From Dendrolimus kikuchii (lineage: Eukaryota; Arthropoda; Insecta; Lepidoptera; Lasiocampidae): a stretch of 64,000 bases of DNA. The notes beneath the pieces were generated by a model. That model searched no databases. It was given only the letters and a program-made list of their open reading frames with translations, and had not been told where the DNA came from. Each line of letters begins with the position of its first letter. Position 1 is the first letter of the stretch. The translations under genes were made by a program, and so were the position numbers. Positions 10,791-21,904 of this stretch are shown piece by piece. The stretch covers positions 3,045,501 through 3,109,500 of the forward strand of contig CM034392.1 of assembly GCA_019925095.2 (NCBI GenBank), given 5' to 3'.

Positions 10791-11309
10791 TTTTTTTTTT
10801 TTTTTTTTTTTTTTTGGACTTGACTTTATGTTGTTGGTCCGAAGACCTTACAACTTTACCGGGGTCTTTGGGGCGAGTGCCTTCATCAAGGCGCTGGAGC
10901 CCGGGGGGCAACTTGCTGAGGGAGCTCCCTAAGTTTTACCTCGCTGGACCTTGCCATGCAATGGGGAATGAAAATGATGCCCACCAAGGGCGACACAAAA
11001 TACTAATTGAGACGGGCGACGGGTAATATAAAGCCCGAAGGGAAGGATCACGGCGGGCTAATATCGTTATGGGTGGCCTACGCTATCTTACTGCCGTATC
11101 GCAACGTGTTATGGCTGGGAGAGAAGAAACGGCGAATTCCCAGCAACACGCCTAGTTATTCTGTGGGGTGAGCTATGTCAGCGTCCATAGCGGGGACGTA
11201 GACAGATTGGCGGCGTCTGAGACGCCGCCGTCTGTGTCTGTCTGTCGGTGCCTGCCAGCCTACTGTTCTAACCGTGGGCGGACTGATCCGGGCCAGCCGT
11301 TTCGTAATA
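10791..11309 (-). mobile_element. poly(A)-tailed retroposon, 519 bp, unknown family
   Basis: Starts on the plus strand with 25 T (a minus-strand poly(A) tail) and is flanked by AAGAATGTTG on both sides (10781-10790 and 11310-11319). The empty site is preserved at 12160-12180 in the second copy of the duplication. The GC-rich body has a GGCGGCGTCTGAGACGCCGCC hairpin near 11210. No long frame crosses it. Confidence 0.8.
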
Positions 11310-11356
11310 AAGAATGTTGTTAGTTGCTGTTGAAGAAAATTATGCTATGCAGTTTA

Positions 11357-11455
11357 TACATACATACATAACTTCACGCCAGTTCCCTTGCGGGGTAGGC
11401 ACGAACAACAGAGCGCCATTTAGGCTTATTCTTACACACCTCACTTGCTGTTTAT
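11357..11455 (-). mobile_element. LINE-B 3' tail fragment
   Basis: Starts with the (CATA)n mirror of the (TATG)n tail and codes on the minus strand for the last residues before PARELA-stop. It breaks off after 'cacttgctg'. The same break occurs at 12310, as expected for a duplication. Confidence 0.75.
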
Positions 11456-11484
11456 AAATTTAAATAAACACAATAAACCTTGAT

Positions 11485-11780
11485 TAACACCAGCAGGAAC
11501 GAAGAAAGAATACAATTTCGTCGTCGCAAGAGGCGACAAAGCAACCCACAGCCAGGTGGTAAAACATTAGCCCGACTGGATGGCTACCACCCCTGGTTTA
11601 GAGTATGCCGCCATAACAACCTTAAGTTGTATTTCGGCATTAGTGACCAGGTTCGTCTCCCTTAAGAGAGCAGCAGCGCATTTGGTGTTGCAAATGTCCA
11701 TAGGTGGTGGTAATCGCTTTCCATCAAGTGGGCCGTCTGCCTGTCTGCTGAGCTCCTGCAATAAAAAAATAAATAAAAAA
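11485..11780 (+). mobile_element. SINE-A copy
   Basis: Starts near 'caggaacgaagaaagaat', has the CCACAGCCAGGTGGTA, GGCATTAGTGACCAGGTTC and CTTAAGAGAGCAGCAGCGC blocks, and ends CTCCTGCAATAAAAAAATAAA. Confidence 0.75.
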
Positions 11781-11785
11781 AACTG

Positions 11786-12052
11786 TAATGGAAAGTGGTT
11801 ACCGTCGCCTATAAACATTTGCAACACTAATGGTGCTACCAATGTGCTGCCGGACTCATAGATGGGGCTGGAACCTGGGCACTAATGCCGGGATACAACT
11901 CAAGGTTGTTATGGCGGCATACTCTAGACCAGGGGTGGTAGTCATCCAGACAGGCAAATGCGCTACCACCTGGCTGTGGATTGTTTTGCCGTCTCATACG
12001 ACAGGCCGCCTGACCGCAGGAATTTGTATTCTTTCTCCGTTCCTGCACGGAT
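11786..12052 (-). mobile_element. SINE-A copy facing the previous one
   Basis: Full-length apart from its tail and ends at CCGTTCCTGCACGGAT (the minus-strand 5' end). With 11485-11780 it forms an inverted pair tail to tail. Confidence 0.75.
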
Positions 12053-12114
12053 AATTTCTTTCTGTGCGGTTTTCTTGGCATATATTTCGGTTCCGTATTA
12101 CGCATCCATGTCCA

Positions 12115-12660
12115 GATTCATGTCGTACTTGCTTAACATATATCTGCTAAGCTTAAGAATAGATAAGAATGTTGTTAGTTGCTGTTGAAGAAAATTATGC
12201 TATGCAGTTTATACATACATACATACATAACTTCACGCCAGTTCCCTTGCGGGGTAGGCACGAACAACAGAGCGCCATTTAGGCTTATTCTTACACATCT
12301 CACTTGCTGTTTATAAATTTAAATAAATAAAATAAACCTTGATTAACACCAGCAGGAACGAAGAAAGAATATAATTTCCCGCGGCCGGGCGGCCTGTCGT
12401 AAGAGGCGACAAAGCAACCCACAGCCAGGTGGTAGAACATTAGCCCGACTGGATGGCTACCACCCCTGGTCTAAAGTATGTCGCCATAACAACTATGAGT
12501 TGTGTTCCGGCATTAGTGATCAGGTTCCAGTCTCCCTTAAGAGAGCAGCAGCGCATTTGTAGCATCTTTGGTGTTGCAAATGTCTATAGGCGATGGTAAC
12601 CGCTTGACATCAGGTGGGCCGTCTGCCTGTCTGCTGAGCTCCTGCAATAAAAAAAAAACC
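12115..12660 (+). repeat. tandem duplication, copy 2
   Basis: Holds the same order as 10724-11770: unique leader, LINE-B tail (12210-12310, minus), then a SINE-A copy (12355-12660, plus). It lacks the 519-bp retroposon and so shows the empty site. Confidence 0.75.
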
Positions 12661-12862
12661 TTGCGAAGATATTCGAAATACGATTCCATTGCGAGTGTCA
12701 AAAATTCATATTCTATTAAATCCATAATGTCTTCACAATATTGTCGCGGCAGAATAATAGTAGAAAAAAATTAGTATAGCCATATGCAACAATGGCGTTG
12801 ACCGTAATAAATATTGAAAAGCTACCAAAAATTTAAACACTTATTTCGCGAGTTTTCGCTTA

Positions 12863-13069
12863 TCTTAATATATAAATTACGTGTCACGTTTTTTGTCCGC
12901 GATGGACTCCTAAACTACTTGACCGATTTTAATCAAATTTGCACACCGTATGCAGTTTGATCCGACTTGAAAGATAGGATAGCTTACATTTGGACCCGGT
13001 AGGTGGCGCTGGAATCGGGTTCTAAATTTTATTTCTTCAGGGCAGAACAACGTCTGCCGGGACAGCTAG
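12863..13069 (+). mobile_element. Helitron H1, short form
   Basis: 5' A|TCTTAATATATAAATTACG; 3' CGTCTGCCGGGACAGCTAG|T. One copy of the internal 'ggtaggtggcgctggaatcgg' unit. Nearly the same as 49222-49423. Helitrons move by rolling-circle replication; this copy codes for nothing. Confidence 0.85.
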
Positions 13070-13129
13070 TAAATTTATAAAGACTAGTATCTCTATATAC
13101 TTGAAATTGCTAACTTTATCCAATTCAAT

Positions 13130-13735
13130 GGGTCTTTGTTTGAAGAATTTAAGAATGTTAACACGAGACTTGTGACACAAGTAAAATTAAAGATGTGCCT
13201 CTGGATCTCTTGAGAAGGCACTGTATTTACATGGCTCCTCTTATTTACAACTCTTTGCCAACTGATATTATAAACGTACCCTCAAGAAAATTCAATGTAG
13301 TCTTAAAAAAGTAGCTGATTAAGGAGTGTTTCTATACTGCAGATGAATTTCTTTAAAAAAGTGCTTGTCGTTATTATCTATATGGAAAATCTTAGTAAAA
13401 TATTTGTTACTTTTTCTCTTGAGATTAATTGCTTATATATTACCAAAAATTGACATTATGTTTTTTATTAGAATCGCCACTATTTGCACGATGGAACCAA
13501 AAATTTGCCGTCATAATTTTTGTTCCGGCATTAGTGACCAGGTTCCAGTTTATGACAGGCCGCCCGGTGTTGCAAATTATAATGGTAACCGTAAATTAAA
13601 ATGTCAAGTATAACTGCCGTTTTTAATTCATTTTGTACACCACTATGTGATAGAATGTACTGTGCATCTACAATTCTATAACACCTGTATAAACTACATT
13701 CTTGCAAATAAAGATATTGATTGATTGATAAACAT
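13130..13735 (+). pseudogene. LINE ORF2 C-terminus and 3' UTR (CR1/Jockey-like)
   Basis: Around 13205-13360 a broken frame reads IYMAPLIYNSLPTDIINVPS and ends near FYTADEFL, a typical C-terminus of CR1/Jockey-type ORF2. The 3' UTR ends AATAAAGATATTGATTGATTGATA near 13730, a (GATT)n tail. A scrambled piece of SINE-A lies in the UTR (about 13490-13610: 'ccggcattagtgaccagg' followed by out-of-order blocks). It belongs to a different LINE family from LINE-C. Confidence 0.55.
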
Positions 13736-14210
13736 AGAGTGAAGTGCCACGGGTACGCCATTGGAGTTAACAGAATACCGAAATCAGGCAATCCTACCAT
13801 TAGCATGATACTAATAGTAGAATTGGGACCCAGGTTTAATAGCACGAATTAGAAGAAGTACTAATAGAAATTAATTACAAGAGCTTTTTATGCAAACAGA
13901 GATACTTGCTTCATCAACTTGAGAATGTTAACGAACAAAGATAAGATGTACTTACTACCTACTCAGCATCAGAATTTATCAAATAAATAATGTAATAAGA
14001 GCAACACCCAACCTGAGTCATTGTTGGACGCCATAACATCAGCGAATTGTTAAGTGGCAGCGATAAGATACGATTCCCTCCAACAAAAGTAATACACCCA
14101 AGTTTACGAGTGTAAATTCACGTCATTCGAAATTTCACTATTAACTTTCTCTTATTCTTGTATCACTATTTACAATATACACATTTTTAATAACCGACCG
14201 TATGTTATAT
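13736..14210. other. no recognised feature
   Basis: AT-rich; nothing that I can support. Confidence 0.3.
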
Positions 14211-14446
14211 AGAATACATACATAACTTCACGCCATTTCCCTTGCGGGGTAGGCACGTACAACAGGGCGCCATTTAGGCTTATTCTTACACACCTCACTT
14301 GCTTCTTTGACATTCATAACTCTTGTCATGCACGCTCGTCTGTTCTTAAGGCTCCTGATATCACCTTCTGCTAGTACACGATCAATTTGATCATGGAAGA
14401 TGTGTCGTGGCCTTCCACGACTTCTGCATCCATCCACTTTATCAGT
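14211..14446 (-). mobile_element. LINE-B 5'-truncated copy
   Basis: Minus strand KVDGCRSRGRPRHIFHDQ to PAREMA-stop, then the (TATG)n tail on the left. Starts at the 'vdgcrsrg' region. Confidence 0.75.
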
Positions 14447-14870
14447 AATATACAATATTAATTGTTATAAGCATTTATTCATTTGTACCCATAATAGTCG
14501 AAATAATGTGGCTAAATTACCTAAAGTTAATAAGATACGACATATAGGTTAATAAATCCGATTTAAAATTGATTTCACTTTAAACACGCTGAGTAATAAA
14601 ATTGTTGTAGGTACTTTAACTACTCTACGCCGCATATCTCTCTAAGTTGTATAAATGAATCCCTTATTCCGACTGCTAAGAAATAAATTTATTTTAGTCA
14701 AGTAATGTATGTCATTGCGTAATATAAAATTTGATCATAATTAAAAAATAAATGTTATTTTTATACCTTCACCAGGCCAAACATTTATATCTGATTTTAA
14801 CATCTAGTATTTCCGCTTCCTGCAAATACAACATTTTGAATTTGAATTTACAAACAATATTAAAAACTAA
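14447..14870. other. no recognised feature
   Basis: AT-rich; nothing that I can support. Confidence 0.3.
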
Positions 14871-14877
14871 AAACAAA

Positions 14878-14990
14878 GTAAGTTATAAATACTACAAGCG
14901 ATTATAGACTGTACACAGTCTTTTGTTACAACAAATCGCTGCCAGATGGGAGCGTGCCCAGAAGGTTGGCTGCATTACCCCGGTGTATTT
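14878..14990 (-). mobile_element. LINE-D 3' end fragment
   Basis: Minus strand matches 50800-50930: the coding end of QRGNAASLLGTLPSGSDLL and then the 'ataatcgcttgta' 3' UTR. About 20 bases are inserted after the SGSDLL codons compared with that copy. Confidence 0.5.
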
Positions 14991-16130
14991 TTTATGTTAG
15001 TTTTAGTTTCCTTATTCCTTATTTTTAAATATTATTTAGCTCAAACAATATCGGCCTTACTTATAATAATCTCATTAAGAAGCGATTAGGCATCTCTTAA
15101 GAGAATCAGAATCAGACACTAATCAATAAATATCTTTATTTTTCACTTATAAACGTGTATTACCTGTTGTTTACCTAAGTGGAGCACAAATAAACGAAAT
15201 TTCAATGATTAACGTAGGTTGTACCCAAAATATTCGACTAAAGAGAAGTTTTTGGGTAAGATTTTCATTAATCAGTTGCTGAGCAGTTTCTTTAAATTTA
15301 AGAAACGATTATAAGTAAGGCCTTATTTGAACAATAAACATTCCAATTGATGGAACTTTCGTTCCACATATTTTCGAGCTGCAGTCTCCCAAGGCTACTA
15401 ATAAATACAATACTAAGTGTAAATAACAATAACAAAGATAACTAAAGTCTTCCATCTTGTATAGTATGCGAATCGCTTGTTGCATGGCCGGATCCAATTT
15501 AATTGGTAAGGTCAGGACCGCGACTGTTGGGTCATAATTAATTGGTCTAATCTGCATGATTGTCTCCGGAACTTACAAAGAATGAATAGGTGGTCTTACC
15601 ACGGTAATACCAAAGACAATTCGCATAGATATGTAGCTTTACAAGTTTTACACGGATATTACATAATCTTTACATAGTATAAACAAAGTCGCTCTCCGCG
15701 TCTATCTGTCTGTATATCCGCTAACTCCTCTTAAACCACGCAACGGCTTTTTAAGCGGTTTTTACCATCAGGTAGATAATTTTTCACTGAAGGTTAATAT
15801 AAAAAACCTAATTAAGTTTTTATGTAAGCAAATAAGAGATACATCTTAACATTTGAAAACTCTTGTATAAACGATAAAATAAATATTTTAATATCTGAAT
15901 TATCTCAAAATCTCAATAATGATCTTAGGCCAGCCTTTACTGACGCTCGCGTTACTGTAGGTTTTGTAGACAGAGTAGAAGGAGTCCCACTCCCAGACCC
16001 AGAAATAAATAGTGCCCAAATGTATTCCATGTAATTGGCGTGGTATAATACTTAGAAAGACTAAATTTAATTTTTAGTTCAAAACACCCGTAACGACATC
16101 TAGGGAGGGTAATGTGTAACTATTAGAGGA
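14991..16130. other. no recognised feature
   Basis: Mostly AT-rich with scattered short frames and no homology that I recognise. Confidence 0.3.
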
Positions 16131-16137
16131 ACACATT

Positions 16138-16260
16138 AAAATTGCATTGTCATTCTCGTTGCTATGACGATGTATTTGTTAGTGAATTGCAACGGTGGCG
16201 CCATCTATTCCGCTATATTCGACTACCCCTCTGGAACAGTACTTTTTCTCTGGATGAAAG
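16138..16260. repeat. dispersed repeat Z
   Basis: Shares 'cgttgctatgacgatgtat', a spacer and 'gcaacggtggcgccatct' with 44420-44540 and, inverted, with 45430-45540. Family unknown. Confidence 0.35.
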
Positions 16261-16329
16261 GTACTCTATGTCTTACTTTAGACCCCTGACGACGTGTATA
16301 CGCAGACGACATGACATACATACATGACG

Positions 16330-16690
16330 AATGATCTGTTGAGTAGTTTAGGCTTAAAAGTCAGTAAGTTATGCCAAGAAATAATAATACGAAAACAAAT
16401 TATACATTTATCACGTGAATCTATGAGTTACCCAGTTAATCAAGATTTTACAAATATTTATATGATGATAACAGCGATGTAGAAAGAGCTATAAATAGGC
16501 ATTTATATAGCCGACCACGCTGTTTTCATTATGTTTTTTTCTATCAAACAGGGCGTAAACAAAAGCTAATTATTAGGCAACGTACGCCTGTACGCGATTC
16601 AGTGAAATAAATCTACAGTTGGCCAATGAAGGCCATGGTGACCATTAACTTAGATTAGATCCACGCCAGATTTGGCCGTTTGCTATGCAA
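16330..16690. other. no recognised feature
   Basis: Nothing that I can support. Confidence 0.3.
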
Positions 16691-16692
16691 AC

Positions 16693-17010
16693 ATAGGGTT
16701 GCCATCTGTCGGCGTTTTCCCGGTTTGTCCTAGTTTAGAGGGCGTCCGGGTGAGCCGCCGGGGGACGCGCCGCGATCAACCAACGAACCGACCCGCTAGA
16801 TTTAACATAAGTCGAAGTTGCCACGGTGCACTCTTCGACTTCGCCGCAGTGACACTGACAGTGAGTCTCAAAATAAAAAGTTGATTATGACATTTTGAAC
16901 CGTTTTTTATTATACTAAGTTTAATAAAACCTGTTGACATGTCCGGGTTCTGGACTTCGGGGTTTTTACGTGTTTTGTCCTGGTTGCCAAATTATAGAGA
17001 TGGCAACCCT
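16693..17010. mobile_element. hAT-like MITE candidate
   Basis: Inverted ends AGGGTTGCCATCT and AGATGGCAACCCT. ATGCAAAC stands on both sides (16685-16692 and 17011-17018), an 8-bp duplication as in hAT elements; two extra bases lie at the left end. Alternatively a TA-duplicating element bounded by TA/GGGTTGCC. No transposase. Confidence 0.55.
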
Positions 17011-17018
17011 ATGCAAAC

Positions 17019-17411
17019 GTCATGTGAATTTAACATTTTATTCATTTGGCAAAACTAGCAAAAGAGGAAGTTTTAGGAAGGCTCGCGTAGTTTTCGAACT
17101 AGTAATAGTTAATTAATTATCTATTATTTTTTGATTAACCAAAAAAATCCGGTGTATATTAACTAAACAACATTTTGTTTACATCGATATTACTTCTTTA
17201 GTTTACGAACAGATGGCGTTAGTAGTAACAGTCCAGTTGATAACACATGTCTTATTGGTTTTATAATTTGTACAAAATAATATTTTTATAATAGATCTAG
17301 AAATAAATTGAAATTTCTAAGTCAAAGTCCAAATCTGGAAGTGCGATAGTTTCTCAATAAAGTGTATCACAAACTTGCATAGATTGTGGGATAGTTTAAG
17401 ATAATGTGGCT
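17019..17411. other. no recognised feature
   Basis: Nothing that I can support. Confidence 0.3.
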
Positions 17412-17413
17412 TA

Positions 17414-17806
17414 ATAAAACTACGTTTTAACGGTTTTAAGCGCGGTAACTTATTTGATTTTGGTTATTCCGACGTTTCGACCACTTTTCACTGGCCGTGA
17501 TCACGGAAGACAAAGATGTCAAGTGTCAACGAGTATTGTTAAAGTTTTATTTAGCCTACGGCCAACTTGTTCATTATTTTAATTATTTAGTTTAAATTTT
17601 GTTTATGTTTATTATTTACTCTATGGGAGTCTAATCTAATTTACCACCGCTTCGCAACATGTTATGGCTTCAAGACACTTTGACACTTTATTGACACTTG
17701 ACATCTTTGTCTTCCGTGATCACGGCCACTGAAAAGTGGCCGAAACGTCGGAATAACCAAAATCAAATAAATTACCGCGCTTAAAACCCTTAAAACGTAG
17801 TTTTAT
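17414..17806. mobile_element. long-TIR MITE, TA target site
   Basis: About 110-bp inverted arms: the left runs ATAAAACTACGTTTTAACGG to 'catctttgtcttccgtgat' mirrored, and the right is its near-complement. TA flanks both ends. The core includes TTCCGACGTTTCG and CCGTGATCACGG. A deleted relative is at 61148-61240. The arms could fold into a long hairpin if transcribed. Confidence 0.75.
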
Positions 17807-18364
17807 TATGTATACAAGTCGCGAAAACTTCAGAAAATATTATAATGTGGCTTGCTTTCTTATACTTTCTTTTATAGTGTCTGTGGTCCAATGGTAAGCA
17901 AGTAAGGATAAGCCTTGACGCGCCTAATGCAATAGAGTCCGTCTATTTCTTGGAGTTCCTTGTTACCCTTAGATATCAGGACCCTAAAATATAATCGCAT
18001 TTTTTTAGCAGAAGCCGGCAAAGATGTAGACGCCCGCCGACGTTAAGTGGCGTGTGACAGTTACGTTTGCAACACAAGTGGTGATACCCACGCGTTGCTA
18101 GCCTTTATGATAAAGGAGATGGTATAGAGAATATCGGATAGGTTGGATGAAATTTGGGAATTGGTTAGTTGGTGGGGGTGGGAGAGGAGCAGGAGCAGGT
18201 GATGGCCCAATTCTTACACACTGTACAAAAGACGATTAGGTCAAGATTAATTATTATACGCTGATATACTGTGAGAACACGGTATCACACCGCTAAGAAC
18301 TGTAATCGTAATAAACTCTAACACGGCTTTACCAGGTCAAAATAGAATGATACGAAACAACCCG

Positions 18365-18672
18365 TGCAGGAACGGAGAAAGAATACAATTTCCTGCGGGC
18401 GGGCGGCCTGTCGTAAGAGGCGACTTAATAACCCACAGCCAGGTGGTAGGGCATTTGCCCGACTGGATGTCTACCACCCCTGGTCTAAAGTATGTCGCCA
18501 TAACAACCTTGAGTTGTGTTCCGGCATTATCGACCAGGTTCCAGTCTCCCTTAAGAGAGCAGCAGCGCATTTGTAGCACCTTTGGTGTTGCAAATGTTCA
18601 TAGGCGATGGTAACCGCTTTCCATTAAGTGGGCCGTCTGCCTGTCTGCAGATCTCCTGCAATAAAAAAAAAC
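18365..18672 (+). mobile_element. SINE-A, nearly full length
   Basis: Starts CGTGCAGGAACGGAGAAAG and ends CTCCTGCAATAAAAAAAAAC. All internal blocks are present. Confidence 0.8.
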
Positions 18673-18679
18673 AAAAAAA

Positions 18680-18912
18680 AACCCACAGTCAGATGATAAT
18701 GTATTTGCCCGTCTGGTTAGCTACCACCCCTGATCTATAGTATGCCGCCATAAAAACCTTGAGTTGTGTTCCGTCATTAGTGGCGAGGATCCACTCTCGC
18801 CTTAGAATGCGGTAGCACCTTGGTAGCGCCTTTGTTGTTACAAATGTCCATAGGCGATGGTAACCGCTTTCCATCAGGTGGGCCCGGCTGTCTGCTGAAC
18901 TCATGCAATAAA
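18680..18912 (+). mobile_element. SINE-A, diverged, head-to-tail with previous
   Basis: Starts in the CCCACAGTCAGATG block and ends CTCATGCAATAAACAAATA. More diverged than its neighbour, so probably an independent, older insertion. Confidence 0.65.
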
Positions 18913-18941
18913 CAAATACTGCAAGAGTTCTTATATATATA

Positions 18942-19248
18942 CTAGCTAATGCCCGCGACTTCGTCCGCGTGGTAAGTTTTTTTAACTATCCCACGGGAAC
19001 TTTTTAATTTTTCGGGACCAAAAGTATCTTATATGTTGACCAGGGATATAAGCTACCACCATACAAAATTTCATTTAAATCGGTCCAGTCGTTTCGGAGA
19101 TTAGCCCGTGCAAACAGACAAACAGAGAAACAAAAAATTTGAAAAAAATCTAAATTAGTTCTATTTCACTTCTTACATCCCCCTGACTTGGTTTTTATTT
19201 ATATATTGTACAGAAATTCGACCTCTACAGTTTTATTATACGTATAGA
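18942..19248 (-). mobile_element. Helitron H4
   Basis: On the minus strand it starts TCTATACGTATAATAAAACT and ends GCGGGCATTAGCTAG|T, with a CGCGGACGAAGTCGCG hairpin before the end. A/T flanks fit Helitron insertion. Partial copies: 37391-37667, 44550-44790, 4801-4985. Confidence 0.75.
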
Positions 19249-19660
19249 TAGATAAGTACCCAATGTCATATAATTAATTAGCTTTAATACTACTCCCTGA
19301 GACGATCAACTGTGACGTACAAACAAACAAACACCGGAGTGAGATCATAAGTTCCTTTTGTCTTTAGGTATAGGAACCCAAAAGAAAACATGTTAGTGTT
19401 TGCAACTGCGTCTCGTACTCTGACCTCAATTAAACAAACAGACCGACAAGGCTTTATTCGTGAATTGACAAAAACTCACCTTCACTGAATTTAAGTAATC
19501 AGCGAGCAAACGTTGAGCGTTCCTCCGTGACTGCACATTTTATATCATCTAAGACTGTATTGTTCTTGAATGCTTTTCTGTTACGACGAATAATGCTTTA
19601 ATTGATTTGATATCTGAAACAATACAAAGGGCACGGTATAAATTTTATAAATACTTTTTT
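19249..19660. other. no recognised feature
   Basis: Nothing that I can support. Confidence 0.3.
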
Positions 19661-20653
19661 CAACACACTTGCTCATAAAGTGGCTCTATGGTCACCGCAA
19701 TTAGGCACAGAATGACACCCATTATCAAACTGTGAGTAAAAAACATTATAACTCACTAGTGAGTTATAGATTTTTTTTTTAATTTTATTGGTTGAGTTGC
19801 TTTGTTCTTAAAAAAGTTTTTATTCAAAAAAAAAAGATCGTGTTCTATAGAACAAATAAATTAATGTTCCTATTGCTTGCTCATTTCATGCAACTTCTTA
19901 TTTTAATAGATAATTTTAACTCGTACGTGTTTAATAAATAAAACTTTCACTCATATATAACTTTTTTTTATCTACTAAATAAAATGAGTTTTTGTTGTTA
20001 TTTTATTCACAAGTGTGTTGAAAAACGTCGTATGATACACGTGTGTATTGATGATTACCGTCCTCGGCTCTCTTAAGACCCTCGCCTACGGCTCGAGTCT
20101 CAATGGCGCCTCGGCGGTAATCACCAATGTTACACACTAGTACCATAATGTACTATTTCAACACACTTGCTCATAAAGTGGCTCTATGGTCACCGCAATT
20201 AGGCACAGAATGACACCCATTATCAAACTGTGAGTAAAAAACATTATAACTCACTAGTGAGTTATAGATTTTTTTTTAAATTTTATTGGTTGAGTTGCTT
20301 TGTTCTTAAAAAAGTTTTTATTCAAAAAAAAAGATCGTGTTCTATAGAACAAATAAATTAATGTTCCTATTGCTTGCTCATTTCATGCAACTTCTTATTT
20401 AAATAGATAATTTTAACTCGTACGTGTTTAATAAATAAAACTTTCACTCATATATAACTTTTTTTATCTACTAAATAAAATGAGTTTTTGTTGTTATTTT
20501 ACTCACAAGTGTGTTGAAAAACGTCGTATGATACACGTGTGTATTGACGATTACCGTCCTCGGCTCTCTTAAGACCCTCGCCTACGGCTCGAGTCTCAAT
20601 GGCGCCTTGGCGGTAATCACCAATGTTACACACTAGTACCATAATGTACTATT
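19661..20653. repeat. two direct copies of a ~497-bp palindrome-rich unit
   Basis: Unit 1 is 19661-20157 and unit 2 is 20159-20653, differing at only a few bases. Each unit starts CAACACACTTG, carries the mirrored CAAGTGTGTTG about 355 bp later, and then a second inverted pair (GATTACCG and CGGTAATC) around a GC-rich core. The first part looks like a MITE of about 360 bp. No coding frame. Confidence 0.85.
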
Positions 20654-20808
20654 ATTCGTCGGACAGTCGGAAAGATGGATAGAAGAACACCTGGACATGG
20701 CTAAATAAGGGTTCCCTTTTTACGAAGATGATCCCAGAACGCTAAAGAACCGACTTCAAAAACTAAAAAATATAAAATAACTTATTTTTAAAGCTATTAT
20801 TATTAATA

Positions 20809-21210
20809 GCGAGATGCGAGCATTGCGCAAAATCTGCGGAGTAACGCTCGCGGACCGCGTTCGTAATACCGAAGTAAGAAAGAGAATTGGTCTGAAAGAG
20901 AGTGTCGGGGTGAAGGTAAGGAAATGAATGCTCCGGTGTTTCGGGCATGGGGAAAGAATGACTAAACAGATATACAATGCAAAAGTGGATGGATGCAGAA
21001 GTCGTGGAAGGCCACGACACACCTTCCATGATCAAATTGATTGTGTACTAGCAGAAGGTGATGTCAGGAGCCTTAAGAACAGACGAGCGTGCATGACAAG
21101 AGTTATGAATGTCAAAGAAGCAAGTGAGGTGTGTAAGAATAAGCCTAAATGGCGCTCTGTTGTATGTGCCTACCCCGCAAGGAAACTGGCGTGAAGTTAT
21201 GTATGTATGT
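20809..21210 (+). mobile_element. LINE-B with 13-bp target duplication
   Basis: ATTATTATTAATA stands at 20796-20808 and 21211-21223. It codes from EMRALRKICGVTLADRVRN to PARKLA-stop, with the (TATG)n tail, and has a frame break near 'kgmlrcfghg'. Confidence 0.85.
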
Positions 21211-21424
21211 ATTATTATTAATATATATTATCTAAAACATCTTGAAGTAAAACATAAAAATTACTATATTTTGAAAATTACTAAGCACCGATTTTAAGAT
21301 GTTTTAGATAATATATATTAATAATAATAGCTTTAGAAATAAGTTATTTTATACTTTTTAGTTTTTTAGTTTTTGAAGTCGGTTTTTTTAAACGAAGTTT
21401 TTTTATTTTATTTGTTACTTTTTA

Positions 21425-21805
21425 GTGTCTATCTATGTATGGGTAGACCTACGAAAGGTGCCGCGCTCCTTAATAAATATAGGTCCCAAGAAACGGGAAC
21501 AAAAAAATGTTCGTAAAATGAAAGCTACTGGGTCAAACTATGTTAAATTTTTAGGGGACCAAATGGCAACTATCCGCATCAAACTAAACAAGAATCACGT
21601 AAATCGGATCACAAATCTCAGCGTAATCAGTGTACATATGGAACGGAATGGAATTTTTTTCATAAAAAATGTTCATAAAATGAAAACTACTGGGCCAAAC
21701 TATGTCAAATTTTTAGGGGACCAAATGGCAGCTATTCCGCGTCGAACAAAAAAGAAGCACGTAAATCGGATGATAAATCTCGGAGTAATCGGTGAACTTA
21801 CATAA
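21425..21805 (+). other. 126-residue frame made of two 162-bp repeats, inside the AACCGACTTC element
   Basis: Unit 1 starts at 21506 and unit 2 at 21668. Both read NV.KMK.TG.NYVKFLGDQMA. The period is 54 codons, so the frame stays open. No known domain recognised. Likely a tandem repeat inside a transposon rather than a host gene. Confidence 0.35.
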
Positions 21806-21904
21806 AAAAAAAACAAAAAAGATTCCGACTAATTGAGAACCACCTCCTTTTTTGAAGTCGGTTAAAAAGGAGGTACTTTTTTATCTTCATCTTTATTATT
21901 TAGA

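Larger units (their letters stand above)
10724..11770 (+). repeat. tandem duplication, copy 1 (with later insertion)
   Basis: From GATTCATGTCGTACTTGC this follows 12115-12660 through a LINE-B tail, 'gctgtttataaatttaaataa' and a SINE-A copy. Copy 1 has an extra 519-bp retroposon at 10791-11309. Without it the two copies are about equal in length. Confidence 0.75.
20747..21868. mobile_element. MITE-like DNA element with AACCGACTTC ends, holding a LINE-B
   Basis: AACCGACTTCAAAAA at the left, TTTTTTGAAGTCGGTT at the right, and an extra internal TTTTTGAAGTCGG near 21374. A nested hairpin (CTATTATTATTAATA and its mirror) surrounds the LINE-B insertion at 20809-21210. It might be one element or two overlapping ones. 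Confidence 0.55.

Noticed and set aside
21100..21200. Repeated short units suggesting a CRISPR-like array among the LINE-B or SINE-A copies
   Set aside because: The repeats are dispersed, long and of different lengths, with target duplications. There are no regular spacers, and the genome is eukaryotic.
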